Assembly (NCBI RefSeq): GCF_003605475.1
Contig: NZ_RAHX01000001.1
Location: 310,001-374,000, forward strand
Direction: 5' to 3'
DNA: 64,000 nt
Origin: Aurantiacibacter aquimixticola
Lineage (GTDB): Bacteria; Pseudomonadota; Alphaproteobacteria; Sphingomonadales; Sphingomonadaceae
The notes beneath the pieces were generated by a model. The model searched no databases and had not been told where the DNA came from. It saw only the letters and a program-made list of their open reading frames with translations. The translations under genes were made by a program, and so were the position numbers. Shown one piece after another: positions 29,300 to 41,680 of the stretch. The stretch's first letter is position 1, and every line of letters begins with the position of its first letter.

Positions 29300-30943
29300 T
29301 CAGGCGTCGTCCTCGCCGCCATCGGTGCAGCCATACGCCTCGACTTTGGCCTCGAACTCTTCCCTGCGTGCCTCGCGGGCATCGTCGTCGAGATACTCAC
29401 CGGGGTGATCGGGCCGGATAGTTTCCAGCAGAGGCTCGCGGTTGCCCTCTTCGAATTCGTCGAACTGCTTGCGCACCAAGCACTGCAAACGACCGCGACC
29501 GTCGGTGAACTGCGCACCCACGATGCGCGCCTCGTCCGTGCGACCTTCCAACAGCAACATGTGGACAAGTGCCTGCCGCACACCGCGATCATGGCGCCCG
29601 TAACTGAAAGCTGCACCGAGCGCGGCCTTGGCGTTCTCGGTCAGTGCGTCGTCCCCGTCGTGCAGATGTGTCAGATAGTAGCCGTAAAGCGGGAAGGGAT
29701 GGTCGTTCTCCATCCGGTTGGCCGCAGCGAAGCGGGCGCGTGCAACTTCCATCTGCGCCGGATCTTCGAAAGAACGGCGAAGCGCGACATTGGCAAAGTA
29801 CATCGCCGCGTCGACCGATTCCGGATTGATTGCCAGAGCCCGCTCCGCAAGAGCCTCCGCCTCGTCGTAATTGCGGGCATCGAATTCTGCTTCTATCGCG
29901 GCGAGCAGCACGGCTTCGTCGTTGGGATATCTCTCGAGGAGACGGCGCGCTTGCCCCACTAGGCTCTGCGCCTCCTCTTCGGTGACACCGGCCTTGGACT
30001 CGATCATGAGGTCCATGCGCGCTTCTTCCGCTTCCGTCAGCCGACGGATATCGACCTCCGGATTTGGATTGACCGCATAGGGCACGCGAAGAGGCCGGGA
30101 GGCTCCCGTCCGGAATTCCTCCAGCTCGGCTTCAAAGGCGTCGAGATCTCCGAACGCCTGTTCTGCAGCGTCCATGCGTGATGCACCTGCGGCAATCGCG
30201 TTCATGTAGGTGGTCATTTGACCGCGGCGCTCAGGGTTGATGTTCAGGTGATGCGCAAAAAGCCAACCATGGCCGTAAGTGCGATCCGTATAGTAGCGAT
30301 CACGACCGGGTTTGGGATCGAGCGTGGCTTCGAGATCAATCGAAACCCGCGCCAGTGAAGCACTGCGTGACGGCGGCAATTCACCGATGATGAAGTAATC
30401 TTCACCGAACTCCAGATTCCCGAACAGCTCCGCAAAGCCTTCGCTATACCAGAGTGGATAAGGCGCGTCGGCGTGCTGGAACATGAAATGGTGAACATAT
30501 TCGTGGAACAGGACGTGACGCGGATCGAGCTGCAGGTCGCGCGTCTGGTTGTCGCGCCGCTGGCTTCTTCCGTAGGAGCGATTCCGCTGGCGCGGCACGA
30601 AAGCAACCGAGCCTTCGGCCCGTGGAATGTAGAACCCGCCGATTCCACTATCGCGGCGATCGGCGGCCAGCGCCGACATGTCGGCCTGAGTGCCATAGCG
30701 GAACACGGTGAGCTTGCTGGACGGCGGAAGGTCGGCGGCTTCCAGGTCAACGCCTGTGAAGAGCGCGATGACCTCGTTCAGCCGCTCGAGATCCTGCACG
30801 AATTCGAGCGTGTCCGCTTCGGAATCCTTCGAATAGAGAATGAAGTGTTCGGATTCGGCGCGGTACCAATCGTTGGCGTTGGCTGCCGTCATCGGCACGA
30901 CGAAAGCGAAAAGCGTGATGAACGCTGTGAAAAAACGAGTCAT
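29300..30943 (-). CDS. Exported gluzincin-like metallopeptidase with TPR repeats
   Basis: The 547-residue protein has a signal peptide (FFTAFITLFAFVVPMTAANA). A peptidase-like domain follows with the zinc motif HEYVHH in VLFHEYVHHFMFQHAD and a downstream Glu in WYSEGFAELFGNLEFGED, the HExxH...E layout of gluzincins. The C-terminal third has helical TPR-like repeats (DEAVLLAAIEAEFDARNYDE, ALAERALAINPESVDAAMYF). The protein is likely periplasmic or outer-membrane bound. The substrate is unknown. No partner gene is adjacent; the gene in front is metH on the same strand, 76 bases away. Confidence 0.8.
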   Translation of the reverse strand: MTRFFTAFITLFAFVVPMTAANANDWYRAESEHFILYSKDSEADTLEFVQDLERLNEVIALFTGVDLEAADLPPSSKLTVFRYGTQADMSALAADRRDSGIGGFYIPRAEGSVAFVPRQRNRSYGRSQRRDNQTRDLQLDPRHVLFHEYVHHFMFQHADAPYPLWYSEGFAELFGNLEFGEDYFIIGELPPSRSASLARVSIDLEATLDPKPGRDRYYTDRTYGHGWLFAHHLNINPERRGQMTTYMNAIAAGASRMDAAEQAFGDLDAFEAELEEFRTGASRPLRVPYAVNPNPEVDIRRLTEAEEARMDLMIESKAGVTEEEAQSLVGQARRLLERYPNDEAVLLAAIEAEFDARNYDEAEALAERALAINPESVDAAMYFANVALRRSFEDPAQMEVARARFAAANRMENDHPFPLYGYYLTHLHDGDDALTENAKAALGAAFSYGRHDRGVRQALVHMLLLEGRTDEARIVGAQFTDGRGRLQCLVRKQFDEFEEGNREPLLETIRPDHPGEYLDDDAREARREEFEAKVEAYGCTDGGEDDA

Positions 30944-31019
30944 TTGAAAAGAATCTCCCAGTCCGCCTCCAATCCTAACGATGGGAGCTCATCGTGCAAG
31001 AGCCTCCTTTCGTCCTGGT

Positions 31020-33620
<2,601 letters not shown>

Positions 33621-33627
33621 TTGTCGG

Positions 33628-34674
33628 TCACGCAGCGATCACGAAGGGCTCCAGCCCCGCGAGCCGCATCTTGGTGTCTTTCTGCGACAATTCGCGCGGG
33701 GCCAGCCCCTCCACACGCTTCGCCATCGCAGCGATGTGCTCGGGCGTGGAGCCGCAGCAGCCGCCGATGATGTTGGCGCGGCCATTGTCGGCCCATTGAC
33801 CGGTGAGCGCGGCGGTCGTGTCCGGCGCCTCGTCATATTCGCCAAGCTCGTTGGGTAGGCCCGCATTGGGATAGGCGAGCAGCAGCGTGTCGGCGATATC
33901 GGACAGCAGCTGGATATGCGGCCGAAGCTGCTCCGCGCCGAAGCTGCAATTGAGGCCGATGGTGGCGGGATTGGCGTGGCGCACCGCGTTCCAGAAGGCC
34001 TCGACCGTGTGACCGGAAAGGTTGCGGCCCGAAAGATCGGTCAGCGTCATGGACAGCATGATCGGAACATCGCGTCCGAGCTTGTCCGATAACTGGCGCA
34101 CCGCCATGATGCCCGCCTTGGCGTTGAGCGTATCGAAGATCGTCTCGATCAGGATGAAATCCGCGCCGCCTTCCGCCAGCGCTTCCGCCTGCTCTAGATA
34201 TACGCCGGTGAGGCGATCGAAGTCGATTTCGCGAAAGCCGGGGTCCTCGACATCGGGGCTGAGCGAAAGCGTCTTGTTGGTCGGGCCGATGGCACCGGCG
34301 ACGAAGCGCGGGCGGCCAGCCTTGACCGCAAACTCGTCCGCGCATTCGCGCGCAATGCGGGCAGAGGCGAGGTTGATTTCGCGCACCAGTCCTTCAGCCG
34401 CATAATCCGCCTGGCTGATGCTGTTGGCGGAGAAGGTGTTGGTCGAGACGATGTCCGACCCGGCTTCGAGATAGGCGCGGGTGATATCCGCGATCACGTC
34501 CGGCCGGGTCAGCGCTAGAATGTCGTTATTGCCCTTCTGATCCGCCGACAGGCCGAGATCGCCCGCGAAATCTTCTTCGGCCAACTTGCGGTTCTGAATC
34601 TGCGTGCCGAACGCCCCGTCGAAAATCAGGATGCGCTTGGCGGCTTCTGCATTGAGTTGCTCACGGGCACTCAT
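33628..34674 (-). CDS. metH: Methionine synthase, homocysteine-binding part
   Basis: The 348-residue homocysteine S-methyltransferase domain, corresponding to the N-terminal module of MetH. It has [20 protein letters not shown], and the zinc-binding cysteines in [11 protein letters not shown] and [14 protein letters not shown]. It receives the methyl group from the cobalamin protein encoded next. Its start overlaps the metF stop by four bases. The two-protein MetH arrangement is common in alphaproteobacteria. Confidence 0.94.
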   Translation of the reverse strand: MSAREQLNAEAAKRILIFDGAFGTQIQNRKLAEEDFAGDLGLSADQKGNNDILALTRPDVIADITRAYLEAGSDIVSTNTFSANSISQADYAAEGLVREINLASARIARECADEFAVKAGRPRFVAGAIGPTNKTLSLSPDVEDPGFREIDFDRLTGVYLEQAEALAEGGADFILIETIFDTLNAKAGIMAVRQLSDKLGRDVPIMLSMTLTDLSGRNLSGHTVEAFWNAVRHANPATIGLNCSFGAEQLRPHIQLLSDIADTLLLAYPNAGLPNELGEYDEAPDTTAALTGQWADNGRANIIGGCCGSTPEHIAAMAKRVEGLAPRELSQKDTKMRLAGLEPFVIAA

Positions 34675-35618
34675 GCTGCTTGCTCCTGCGGACGCTTACC
34701 GAGCATGTGGCAGATCGCATAGGCCAGCTCCGCGCGGTTGAGCGTGTAGAAATGGAATTCGCGCACACCGCCGGCATAGAGGCGACGGCAAAGTTCGGCG
34801 GCGACAGTGGCGGCGACCAGCTGGCGCGCGCCGGGAAAATCGTCGAGACCTTCGAACAGGCCGTCCATCCAGTCGGGGATCACCGCTCCGCATTGCCCCG
34901 CGAACTTCCGCGCCTGCGCGACGTTGGTTACGGGCAGGATGCCGGGAACGACGGGCGCTTCGATACCCGCCCTTGCGCAGCGCTCGGTGAAATCGAAGAA
35001 TGTCTCGGCGGAGAAGAAAAACTGGCTGATGGCGCGGGTCGCCCCCGCATCTATCTTGCGCTTGAGATTTTCGAGATCGGATTGCGGGCAATTCGCGTCC
35101 GGGTGGACTTCGGGATAGGCGGCGACCGAGACTTCGAAATCGGCGACTTCCTTCAGGCCTGCGACTAGCTCCGCGGCGCTGCCATAGCCGTCCTCATGCG
35201 GCACGAAAGGCGCGCCGGGTTCGCCCGCATCACCGCGCAGGGCGACGATATGGCGCACGCCCGCCTCCCAGTAAGCCTCTGCAATCCTTTGCGTTTCCGC
35301 GCGGCTGGCATCGACACAGGTAAGGTGCGCAGCGGCCGGGATCCCCGCCTCCGCGATCAGCCGCGCGACAGTGTTGTGGGTGCGTTCCCGGGTGGAGCCA
35401 CCCGCGCCGTAAGTGACACTGACGAATTGCGGGGAAAGCGGTGCGAGCTTGGTCACCGATTCCCACAGCTGGCTTTCCATCTTCTCGCTCTTGGGCGGGA
35501 AGAATTCGAAGCTCACGGCAATGTCGCCCGGCAAGCCACTGAATAGCGGGCGTTTATGCGCGCGATCCTGCTCGCTGGCAGGGTCGAGAAATTCGGGAAT
35601 CGGCTGAGCAAGGCTCAT
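34671..35618 (-). CDS. metF: 5,10-methylenetetrahydrofolate reductase
   Basis: The 315-residue flavoprotein reduces methylene-THF to methyl-THF, the methyl donor for MetH. Seen are VSFEFFPPKSEKMESQLWES, SVTYGAGGSTRERT, HIVALRGDAGEP and AISQFFFSAETFFDFTERC. It overlaps both neighbours by four bases (ATGA), which couples it to the upstream regulator-methyltransferase and the downstream metH parts. Confidence 0.95.
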   Translation of the reverse strand: MSLAQPIPEFLDPASEQDRAHKRPLFSGLPGDIAVSFEFFPPKSEKMESQLWESVTKLAPLSPQFVSVTYGAGGSTRERTHNTVARLIAEAGIPAAAHLTCVDASRAETQRIAEAYWEAGVRHIVALRGDAGEPGAPFVPHEDGYGSAAELVAGLKEVADFEVSVAAYPEVHPDANCPQSDLENLKRKIDAGATRAISQFFFSAETFFDFTERCARAGIEAPVVPGILPVTNVAQARKFAGQCGAVIPDWMDGLFEGLDDFPGARQLVAATVAAELCRRLYAGGVREFHFYTLNRAELAYAICHMLGKRPQEQAA

Positions 35619-36592
35619 GACGCGACCTTTCTGAGATCGGTATCGGTGTGGGACCGGGAGAGGCGGGTGGCGGACCAGACTTTGACGGTGAGGGTCCGGC
35701 CGGGGACGGAAACGGGCGGCGCGGGATCGAAACCGGCTTCGGCAAGCAGCTTGGCCATCGTCGGGTCGGAAAAGCCGAGCCGGGCATGGGCATGCCGCTC
35801 ACGCAGTTCGTCGAGCTCATGCCGCGCGAGGTCGACAACCGCGATCCGACCGCCGGGGCGAGTGACGCGCGCGGCTTCGCGCAGGGCGAGCTCCGGGTCC
35901 TGCGCAAAATGCAGCACCTGGTGCAGTAACACGGTGTCGAAACTGTGTGCGGCGAATAGCAGGTCGGTAAAATCGCCCTGCTGCAATTCGACCTTTTCCG
36001 GGCCGAGCGCCTGCAGCCGCGCCCGGGCGACGCGCAGCATGTCGAGGCTCTTGTCGAGAGCCACGATATGCTCGGCATGGGGCGCAAGCAGTTCGGCAAT
36101 GCGGCCGGTGCCGGTGCCGATGTCGAGCAGCCTGCCGGGCGGGGTATCGGCCAGCACTTCGAGCAGCGCTTCCTCGCACGCTTTTTCCGGCCCGTGAATT
36201 TCGCGCAGCGTGTCCCATTCCTCGGCATGGCGGGCGAAGTAGCGGTCCGCCTCTTTCTCACGCGCATTGCGGATGACGGAGAGGCGGGTGCGGTCGGCTT
36301 CGGCAGCTTGCGCGAAATCGCTATCCTCGCGCTCCGCAATCGAAAGCAAGCGAGCAATCGCATCGCCCATTGGCGTGGGGGCGGCTTCGCGCAGGAACAC
36401 CGAATTGCCTTCTCGGCGTCGCTCGATCAAGCCGGCATCGACCAGACGGGAGACGTGCTGCGAAACGCGCGGCTGGCTCTGGGCCAGCACTTGCGCGATC
36501 TCGCCAACCGACAATTCCATCTGCGTGATCAGCCGCATCACGCGCAGGCGCGACGCGTCGGAAAGAGCACGGAAGGCGGCTTCAAGCTGCAT
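35615..36592 (-). CDS. ArsR-family regulator fused to a SAM-dependent methyltransferase domain (SamR-like)
   Basis: The 325-residue protein has an ArsR/SmtB winged helix (residues 1-95; LSVGEIAQVLAQSQPRVSQH is the recognition region) and a class I methyltransferase fold (residues 130-290; GRLLDIGTGTGRIAELLAPH is motif I). Such fusions head metF-metH operons in alphaproteobacteria, where comparative-genomic work described an ArsR-type methionine regulator (SamR). It lacks an obvious CxC metal site, consistent with sensing a metabolite such as SAM or SAH. A perfect palindrome 13 bases before its start is its probable operator. It overlaps metF by four bases. Confidence 0.88.
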   Translation of the reverse strand: MQLEAAFRALSDASRLRVMRLITQMELSVGEIAQVLAQSQPRVSQHVSRLVDAGLIERRREGNSVFLREAAPTPMGDAIARLLSIAEREDSDFAQAAEADRTRLSVIRNAREKEADRYFARHAEEWDTLREIHGPEKACEEALLEVLADTPPGRLLDIGTGTGRIAELLAPHAEHIVALDKSLDMLRVARARLQALGPEKVELQQGDFTDLLFAAHSFDTVLLHQVLHFAQDPELALREAARVTRPGGRIAVVDLARHELDELRERHAHARLGFSDPTMAKLLAEAGFDPAPPVSVPGRTLTVKVWSATRLSRSHTDTDLRKVAS

Positions 36593-36604
36593 GACGAGAT
36601 AAGC

Positions 36605-36624
36605 ATATAACGATCTCGTTATAT
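36605..36624. promoter_or_regulatory. 20-bp palindrome, probable operator of the met operon
   Basis: ATATAACGA TC TCGTTATAT is a perfect inverted repeat with nine-base arms and a two-base spacer. Its near end is 12 bases from the ArsR-methyltransferase start, overlapping where the -10 region or initiation site should be. It is strikingly AT-rich in this GC-rich genome. The symmetry suits a dimeric ArsR-type repressor and autoregulation. Confidence 0.75.
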
Positions 36625-36658
36625 TGCCAGAACGAATGCGGTTTCTTTCGTAACCTTT

Positions 36659-38836
36659 TCAGACGAAGCTGTAGGGATCCACATCCACGCCCACGCGCAC
36701 TCCGGGCGGGTGATCTATCTGCCGCAGCCAATCGCGGATGACCTGCTGCAGATTGGCTGTGCGGCGGGCATTCATGAGCAGACGATAGCGGTAGCGATTG
36801 CGCAGCAGGGCAAGCGGCGCGGGGGCGGGGCCGAGGATCATCACATCGTCCAGATGCGGGCGCGTGTTGCCGATGCGGTTGGCGGCCTCGCGCGCTTCGG
36901 CATCGTCTTCGCTCGATACGATGATCGCCGCCCAGCGTCCGAAGGGCGGCGCGCCGGCATGGCGGCGCGCTTCCGTCTCGGCGTCGTAGAAGGCATCGCG
37001 ATCACCGGCCTCGAGCGCTGCGATCACGGGCGCGTCGGGATGCCTCGTCTGGATCAGCACTTCGCCCGGCTTCGCCCCGCGTCCGGCGCGGCCCGCCACC
37101 TGTGCCACCTGCTGATATGTCCGCTCCGCCGCGCGCAGGTCCCCGCCTTCAAGGCCGAGATCGGCGTCGATGACGCCGACCAGCGTCAATTCTGGAAAAT
37201 GAAAGCCTTTGGTCACCAGCTGCGTGCCAACGATCACGTCGATTGCCTTCGCTTCGGCCATGGCGACGAACTCGGCCGCCTTTTCGGGCGAATTGAGAGT
37301 GTCCGACGTGACCAGCGCCACGCGCGCATCGGGCAAGATTTCGGCCACCTCGTCCGCAATGCGCTCGACCCCCGGCCCACAGGCGACGAGGCAGTCGGGC
37401 TCGCCGCAATCGGGGCATTTTTCCGGCGGGGCAGTCTCGTGCCCGCAATGGTGGCAAGCGAGGCGCTTCGACAGTCGATGCTCGACCAGCCACGCGCTGC
37501 AATTGGGGCACTGGAAGCGAAAACCGCAATTGCGGCACAGAGTCAGCGGCGCGTAGCCGCGGCGGTTGAGGAAAAGCAGCGATTGCTCGCCACGCTCCAG
37601 CCGCTCCTCCAGCGCGGCGCGCAATGGCGCGGCAATCCACGCGCCGCGGCCGGGCTGTTCCTCGGTGAGATTGATGAGCTTGATGGCGGGCAGCTGCGCC
37701 CCGCCGAACCTGCTTGGGAGGACGAGCTTTTCGTAAGTGCCGCTATCCGCCATGTGCAGGCTTTCCAGCGCCGGGGTGGCGCTCGCGAGCACGACGGGCA
37801 CCTGCTCGAAATGCGCGCGCATAACCGCGACATCGCGGGCATTGTAGCGGACGCCGTCCTCCTGCTTGAAACTGATCTCGTGTGCTTCGTCGACGACGAT
37901 CAGTCCGAGCCTGGCATAAGGCAGGAACAGCGCCGAGCGCGCGCCGACCACCACTTGTGCTTCCCCACTTGCGATGGCGCGCCAGGCACGGCGGCGCTCG
38001 GTTGATTTGAGCGAGGAATGCCAGACGATCGGAGCGGCTCCGAAGCGGGCCTCAAAGCGTCCGAGAAAGGCTTCGGTGAGTGCGATTTCCGGCAGCAGCA
38101 CCAGCACCTGCCGTCCCAGCTTCAGCGCCTCTGCCACCGCTTCGAAATAGGTCTCCGTCTTGCCGGATCCCGTCACGCCGTCGAGCAGGAACGGCGCGAA
38201 TTTCTGCCTGCCGACAGCCTCGACAAGGCGCGCCGATACCGACGCCTGGTCTTCGCTCAGCTCGGGCCGGTCATGATCGTGACGGGCGCGCGGATATGCG
38301 CGGTCGACATCGACCTCGACCGGTTCCAGAACGCCCTGATTGACCAGTCCGCGCAGCACGCCTTCCGAAACGCCGGCCAGACCGGACAATTCACGGATCG
38401 TCGCTTGCTCGCCTTCCAGCGCTGCGATGGCGCGCTCGCGCTGCGGGGTCATCCGTTCGGGCATGCCGCCGGACAGGCGATACTCCGTCATGGTTGCAGG
38501 GCCGCGCAGCGCGCCGCCGCTGGCAATCACCATCCGAGCGACCGAGGCGAGCGGAGCGATGTAATAATCTGCCGTCCATTCGATCAAGCGCCGCAGTTCC
38601 GCGCGGATGGGCGGGACATCGACCATGCCCAGAAGCGGGCGCAGCTTGGCCTCCGGAACGGGGTCTGTCGGCAGGTGTTCCTCCTCCCAGACGATACCCA
38701 TCACCTGCCGGGGGCCGAGCGGCGCGACCACCACGCTGCCATGTTCGAGCGTCATTCCCTCCGGCACCCGGTAATCGAGCGGGCCGAGCGCTGCGTTCAT
38801 CACCAGTAGCCGGACGCGCGATAGGGTCATCGTCAT
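36659..38836 (-). CDS. priA: Primosomal protein N' (replication restart helicase)
   Basis: The 725-residue DNA helicase that restarts stalled forks. Visible: N-terminal 3'-DNA-binding part (NAALGPLDYRVPEGM), Walker A LLDGVTGSGKTETYFEAV, DEAH box VVDEAHEISFKQED, and a zinc region with paired cysteines (CRNCGFRFQCPNC, CHHCGH, CPDCGEPDC). It then has helicase motifs QVAGRAGRGAKPGEVLIQTR. ATG 38836 is chosen because MTMTLSRVRLLV matches the family start; the frame is open for another 300 codons upstream, but that part is only antisense of the DUF4197 gene. Confidence 0.95.
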   Translation of the reverse strand: MTMTLSRVRLLVMNAALGPLDYRVPEGMTLEHGSVVVAPLGPRQVMGIVWEEEHLPTDPVPEAKLRPLLGMVDVPPIRAELRRLIEWTADYYIAPLASVARMVIASGGALRGPATMTEYRLSGGMPERMTPQRERAIAALEGEQATIRELSGLAGVSEGVLRGLVNQGVLEPVEVDVDRAYPRARHDHDRPELSEDQASVSARLVEAVGRQKFAPFLLDGVTGSGKTETYFEAVAEALKLGRQVLVLLPEIALTEAFLGRFEARFGAAPIVWHSSLKSTERRRAWRAIASGEAQVVVGARSALFLPYARLGLIVVDEAHEISFKQEDGVRYNARDVAVMRAHFEQVPVVLASATPALESLHMADSGTYEKLVLPSRFGGAQLPAIKLINLTEEQPGRGAWIAAPLRAALEERLERGEQSLLFLNRRGYAPLTLCRNCGFRFQCPNCSAWLVEHRLSKRLACHHCGHETAPPEKCPDCGEPDCLVACGPGVERIADEVAEILPDARVALVTSDTLNSPEKAAEFVAMAEAKAIDVIVGTQLVTKGFHFPELTLVGVIDADLGLEGGDLRAAERTYQQVAQVAGRAGRGAKPGEVLIQTRHPDAPVIAALEAGDRDAFYDAETEARRHAGAPPFGRWAAIIVSSEDDAEAREAANRIGNTRPHLDDVMILGPAPAPLALLRNRYRYRLLMNARRTANLQQVIRDWLRQIDHPPGVRVGVDVDPYSFV

Positions 38837-38884
38837 GCATATGGGAGCCGCGGCACGCTTGCGGCAAGATGAGGACCTGAATTT

Positions 38885-39580
38885 ATGACCGAATTGACCG
38901 CAATCCGCCCCGATCGTCGCCGTTTCATCGCCGGTCTCGGCGCCAGCGGAGCGCTGCTCGCTCTCCCTGCCTGCCAAAGCTTCGGGGGTTTCGGCCTGGT
39001 CGATGCGGTGCGCCGCCTGCTCTACATCTCCAGCGAACGCGCCTTTGCCCGGCTGACCGCGCCCGGCGGTTTCTGGGACGAACAGGTCGCGGCCATCGGC
39101 CTGAACAATCTGCTCGGCACACGCGGCAACGTGCTGGCAGGTGTACTCACCTCCACCCTCTTCCGTGATCGGCTGCAGGATGCCTTTGCCGACATCGCCA
39201 TCGAAGGCGCGGAGCGGGCTGCGCCCATCGTGACCGATGCGGTGCGCGTCGTCGGCCTCGAAACCGCAGCCGCGCTGGTCAATGGCGGCCCGACAGCGGC
39301 CACGGGCTTTCTCCGCGACGAGCTCGGGCTGACACTGGTCGAGGCAATGGTGCCTGAACTCGGCGAGGCCATGCGGATCGCGCAGGAGCCGCTGGTGGGC
39401 GAACTGCTTTCCGGGCTGACTGGCGTCAATGTCTCGGGCGTCGCTCGCAATTTCTCCACCACCATCGACAATGCGATCTGGAACGAGATGGGGCTGGAAG
39501 AAGCCGCCATCCGCCGCGATCCCGGCGCGACCGGCGATCCGCTCCTGATCAGCGTATTCGGTGCGGCACGCGCGATCTAG
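38885..39580 (+). CDS. DUF4197 domain lipoprotein-like protein
   Basis: The 231-residue protein begins with a twin-arginine-like signal (DRRRFIAGLGASGALLALPA followed by Cys), consistent with export and possible lipidation. The mature body matches the DUF4197 family (YISSERAFARLTAPGGFW, ALVNGGPTAATGFLRDE, FSTTIDNAIWNEMGLEE). Molecular function unknown. It is divergent from priA with 48 bases between starts. Confidence 0.82.
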   Translation: MTELTAIRPDRRRFIAGLGASGALLALPACQSFGGFGLVDAVRRLLYISSERAFARLTAPGGFWDEQVAAIGLNNLLGTRGNVLAGVLTSTLFRDRLQDAFADIAIEGAERAAPIVTDAVRVVGLETAAALVNGGPTAATGFLRDELGLTLVEAMVPELGEAMRIAQEPLVGELLSGLTGVNVSGVARNFSTTIDNAIWNEMGLEEAAIRRDPGATGDPLLISVFGAARAI

Positions 39581-39632
39581 GTCTTTCGTGCCCCCTTGCG
39601 CGCGGCGCGCCGTGCGGTAGGCAGCAGGCCGC

Positions 39633-41456
39633 ATGTCAGACGAAACTCCGATAGATCGCTTCAAGCTTGCGCTTACCGGCGCGACCCGTGCCATCGCGCG
39701 CGATGCGGAGGTGGAGGTCGGCTTCACCGCCGATACGGCGAGCGAGCAGGGCAAGGCCGTGCGCGTACCCATGCCGCCGCGGGACGTTCCTGCCGAAGCG
39801 GCGATGGAAGCGCGTGGTTTCGCGGATAGCTTCGCGCTGCGGTTGCGGCACCACGACGCCAGCCTGCACTTCGCCCAGCGCCCGCAGGATCCCGATGCGC
39901 GCGCCTGTTACGACGCGATAGAGCGTGCCCGTTACGAAGCCATCGGTGAGACCGATTTCGCCGGTATGCGTGGCAATCTCGCCGCGATGCAGGACACGCG
40001 CCTGCAGGGCAGTGCCATCGCCCGCGCGAAGAATGCCGAGGACGTGCCCCTGCACACCGCGCTCGGCCTGATGCTGCGCGAACAGCTGACCGGCCAGCCG
40101 ATCCCGGATGCTGCGCGCGAGGGCGTGGAGATGGTTCGCGAATTCGTCGAAAGCCGCACCGGCGACGATTTCGAACAGCTCTTCGACGCGCTGCACGACC
40201 AGTCCGCCTTTCAGAAGCTCGGCCTCGACATGCTGCGCCATCTCGACATGGTGCCGCAGGACGCGGAACCGGAAGACGGCCTCGACGACGAAGAGGGCGA
40301 CGAGGATGACGGCGAAGAGGACAAGCCCGAAGAGGAAGAGGATGCTGCCGACGACGCGGCCGACCAGCCCGAGACCCGCGCGGAAGGAGCGGAGGGCGAG
40401 GAAGGCGAGGGCGACGAGCAGGATGACGGCGCCGGCGAGAACGAGATGGGGGAGGGCGACCCCGCCGACGATGGCGACCAGATGATGCTGCCCCAGCGGC
40501 GCAACGCGCCGTGGCAGGACATCCCCGAAAGCTTCGATTACCAAGCCTTCACGACCGAGTTCGACGAGATTGTCGAGGCGACAGACCTGTGCGACCTGGA
40601 GGAGCTCGATCGCCTCCGTGCCTATCTCGACAGCCAGCTGGCTGGGCTCGCAGGCGTGGTTACGCGGCTCGCCAATCGCCTCCAGCGCCGCCTGATGGCG
40701 CAGCAGAATCGCAGCTGGGATTTTGACCAGGAGGAAGGTTTGCTGGACGCCGCGCGGCTCGCCCGCGTTATCGTCAGCCCCGGCCATTCGCTGAGCTACA
40801 AGATGGAGCAGGAGCAGGACTTCAAGGACACGGTCGTCACCTTGCTGATCGACAATTCCGGCTCCATGCGCGGTCGCCCGATCAGCATCGCCGCGATCAG
40901 CGCCGACATCCTCGCGCGCACGCTGGAACGCTGCGGGGTGAAGGTGGAAATCCTGGGCTTCACTACCCGCGCCTGGAAAGGCGGGCAGAGCCGCGAGCGG
41001 TGGCTGAACGATGGCCGCCAGCCGAACCCCGGCCGCCTCAACGATCTGCGCCACATCATTTACAAGAAGGCCGATGAGCCGATGCGCCGCGCGCGCCGCA
41101 ATCTCGGCTTGATGATGCGCGAAGGACTGCTGAAGGAGAACATCGACGGCGAGGCGCTGATCTGGGCGCATGACCGCTTGCTGGCCCGGCCGGAGGATCG
41201 CCGCATCATGATGGTGATCTCCGACGGGGCGCCGGTGGACGACAGTACGCTGAGCGTGAACAATGCAGGCTATCTCGAAAGCCATCTGCGCCGCGTGATC
41301 GACTGGATCGAAAAACAGTCGCCCATCCAGCTGGTCGCCATCGGCATCGGCCACGACGTGACCCGTTACTATAAGCGCGCGGTGACGATCATGGACGCCG
41401 AGCAGCTCGGCGGCACGATCATCGAGCAGCTGGCGGACCTATTCGAGGTGGAGTAA
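39633..41456 (+). CDS. cobT: Cobaltochelatase subunit CobT
   Basis: The 607-residue CobT subunit of the aerobic cobaltochelatase inserts cobalt into hydrogenobyrinate a,c-diamide with CobN and CobS. The N-terminal part ([20 protein letters not shown]) is followed by a very acidic linker of about 80 residues rich in Asp/Glu (near residues 212-290). A C-terminal von Willebrand A domain then shows an intact MIDAS motif [10 protein letters not shown]. CobS, usually next to CobT, is not visible on either side. The stop overlaps the next start in TAATG. Confidence 0.93.
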   Translation: MSDETPIDRFKLALTGATRAIARDAEVEVGFTADTASEQGKAVRVPMPPRDVPAEAAMEARGFADSFALRLRHHDASLHFAQRPQDPDARACYDAIERARYEAIGETDFAGMRGNLAAMQDTRLQGSAIARAKNAEDVPLHTALGLMLREQLTGQPIPDAAREGVEMVREFVESRTGDDFEQLFDALHDQSAFQKLGLDMLRHLDMVPQDAEPEDGLDDEEGDEDDGEEDKPEEEEDAADDAADQPETRAEGAEGEEGEGDEQDDGAGENEMGEGDPADDGDQMMLPQRRNAPWQDIPESFDYQAFTTEFDEIVEATDLCDLEELDRLRAYLDSQLAGLAGVVTRLANRLQRRLMAQQNRSWDFDQEEGLLDAARLARVIVSPGHSLSYKMEQEQDFKDTVVTLLIDNSGSMRGRPISIAAISADILARTLERCGVKVEILGFTTRAWKGGQSRERWLNDGRQPNPGRLNDLRHIIYKKADEPMRRARRNLGLMMREGLLKENIDGEALIWAHDRLLARPEDRRIMMVISDGAPVDDSTLSVNNAGYLESHLRRVIDWIEKQSPIQLVAIGIGHDVTRYYKRAVTIMDAEQLGGTIIEQLADLFEVE

Positions 41457-41680
41457 TGAAGAAGCCAGAAGCCGAGCAGGGCATACGATATCTCTGCACA
41501 AAGTGGGCTCGAGAAATCGGCCTGAATGCTAAGCAGTACGAAACTGCAAGCTTCAGCCAGTTCTGGACTTGGCTGCGGCTAAATCATCCCGAATATCTCG
41601 ACTTCGGCACCTCAACTTCAGTCGCTTATGATGTGGAGATGTGGTTCGAACAGGAAATGAATCAGTCGAGCTATCAATGA
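41456..41680 (+). CDS. Small protein of unknown function downstream of cobT
   Basis: A 74-residue soluble protein ([20 protein letters not shown], later SFSQFWTWLRLNHPEYLDFG) with aromatic-rich, mixed-charge sequence and no membrane segment. It overlaps the cobT stop by one base and the following gene by four, so it is tightly embedded in the operon. Its codons are less GC-rich than cobT, which suggests later acquisition. No family recognised. Confidence 0.65.
   Translation: MKKPEAEQGIRYLCTKWAREIGLNAKQYETASFSQFWTWLRLNHPEYLDFGTSTSVAYDVEMWFEQEMNQSSYQ

Noticed and set aside
35619..36660. SAM riboswitch before metF
   Set aside because: No leader space exists: metF overlaps the regulator gene, and the region before the operon is short and dominated by the palindrome.
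36659..39772. A 1037-codon open frame as a single giant priA product
   Set aside because: Residues before position 38836 match no PriA region and lie antisense to the DUF4197 gene; the family start MTMTLSRVRLLV fits the shorter form.
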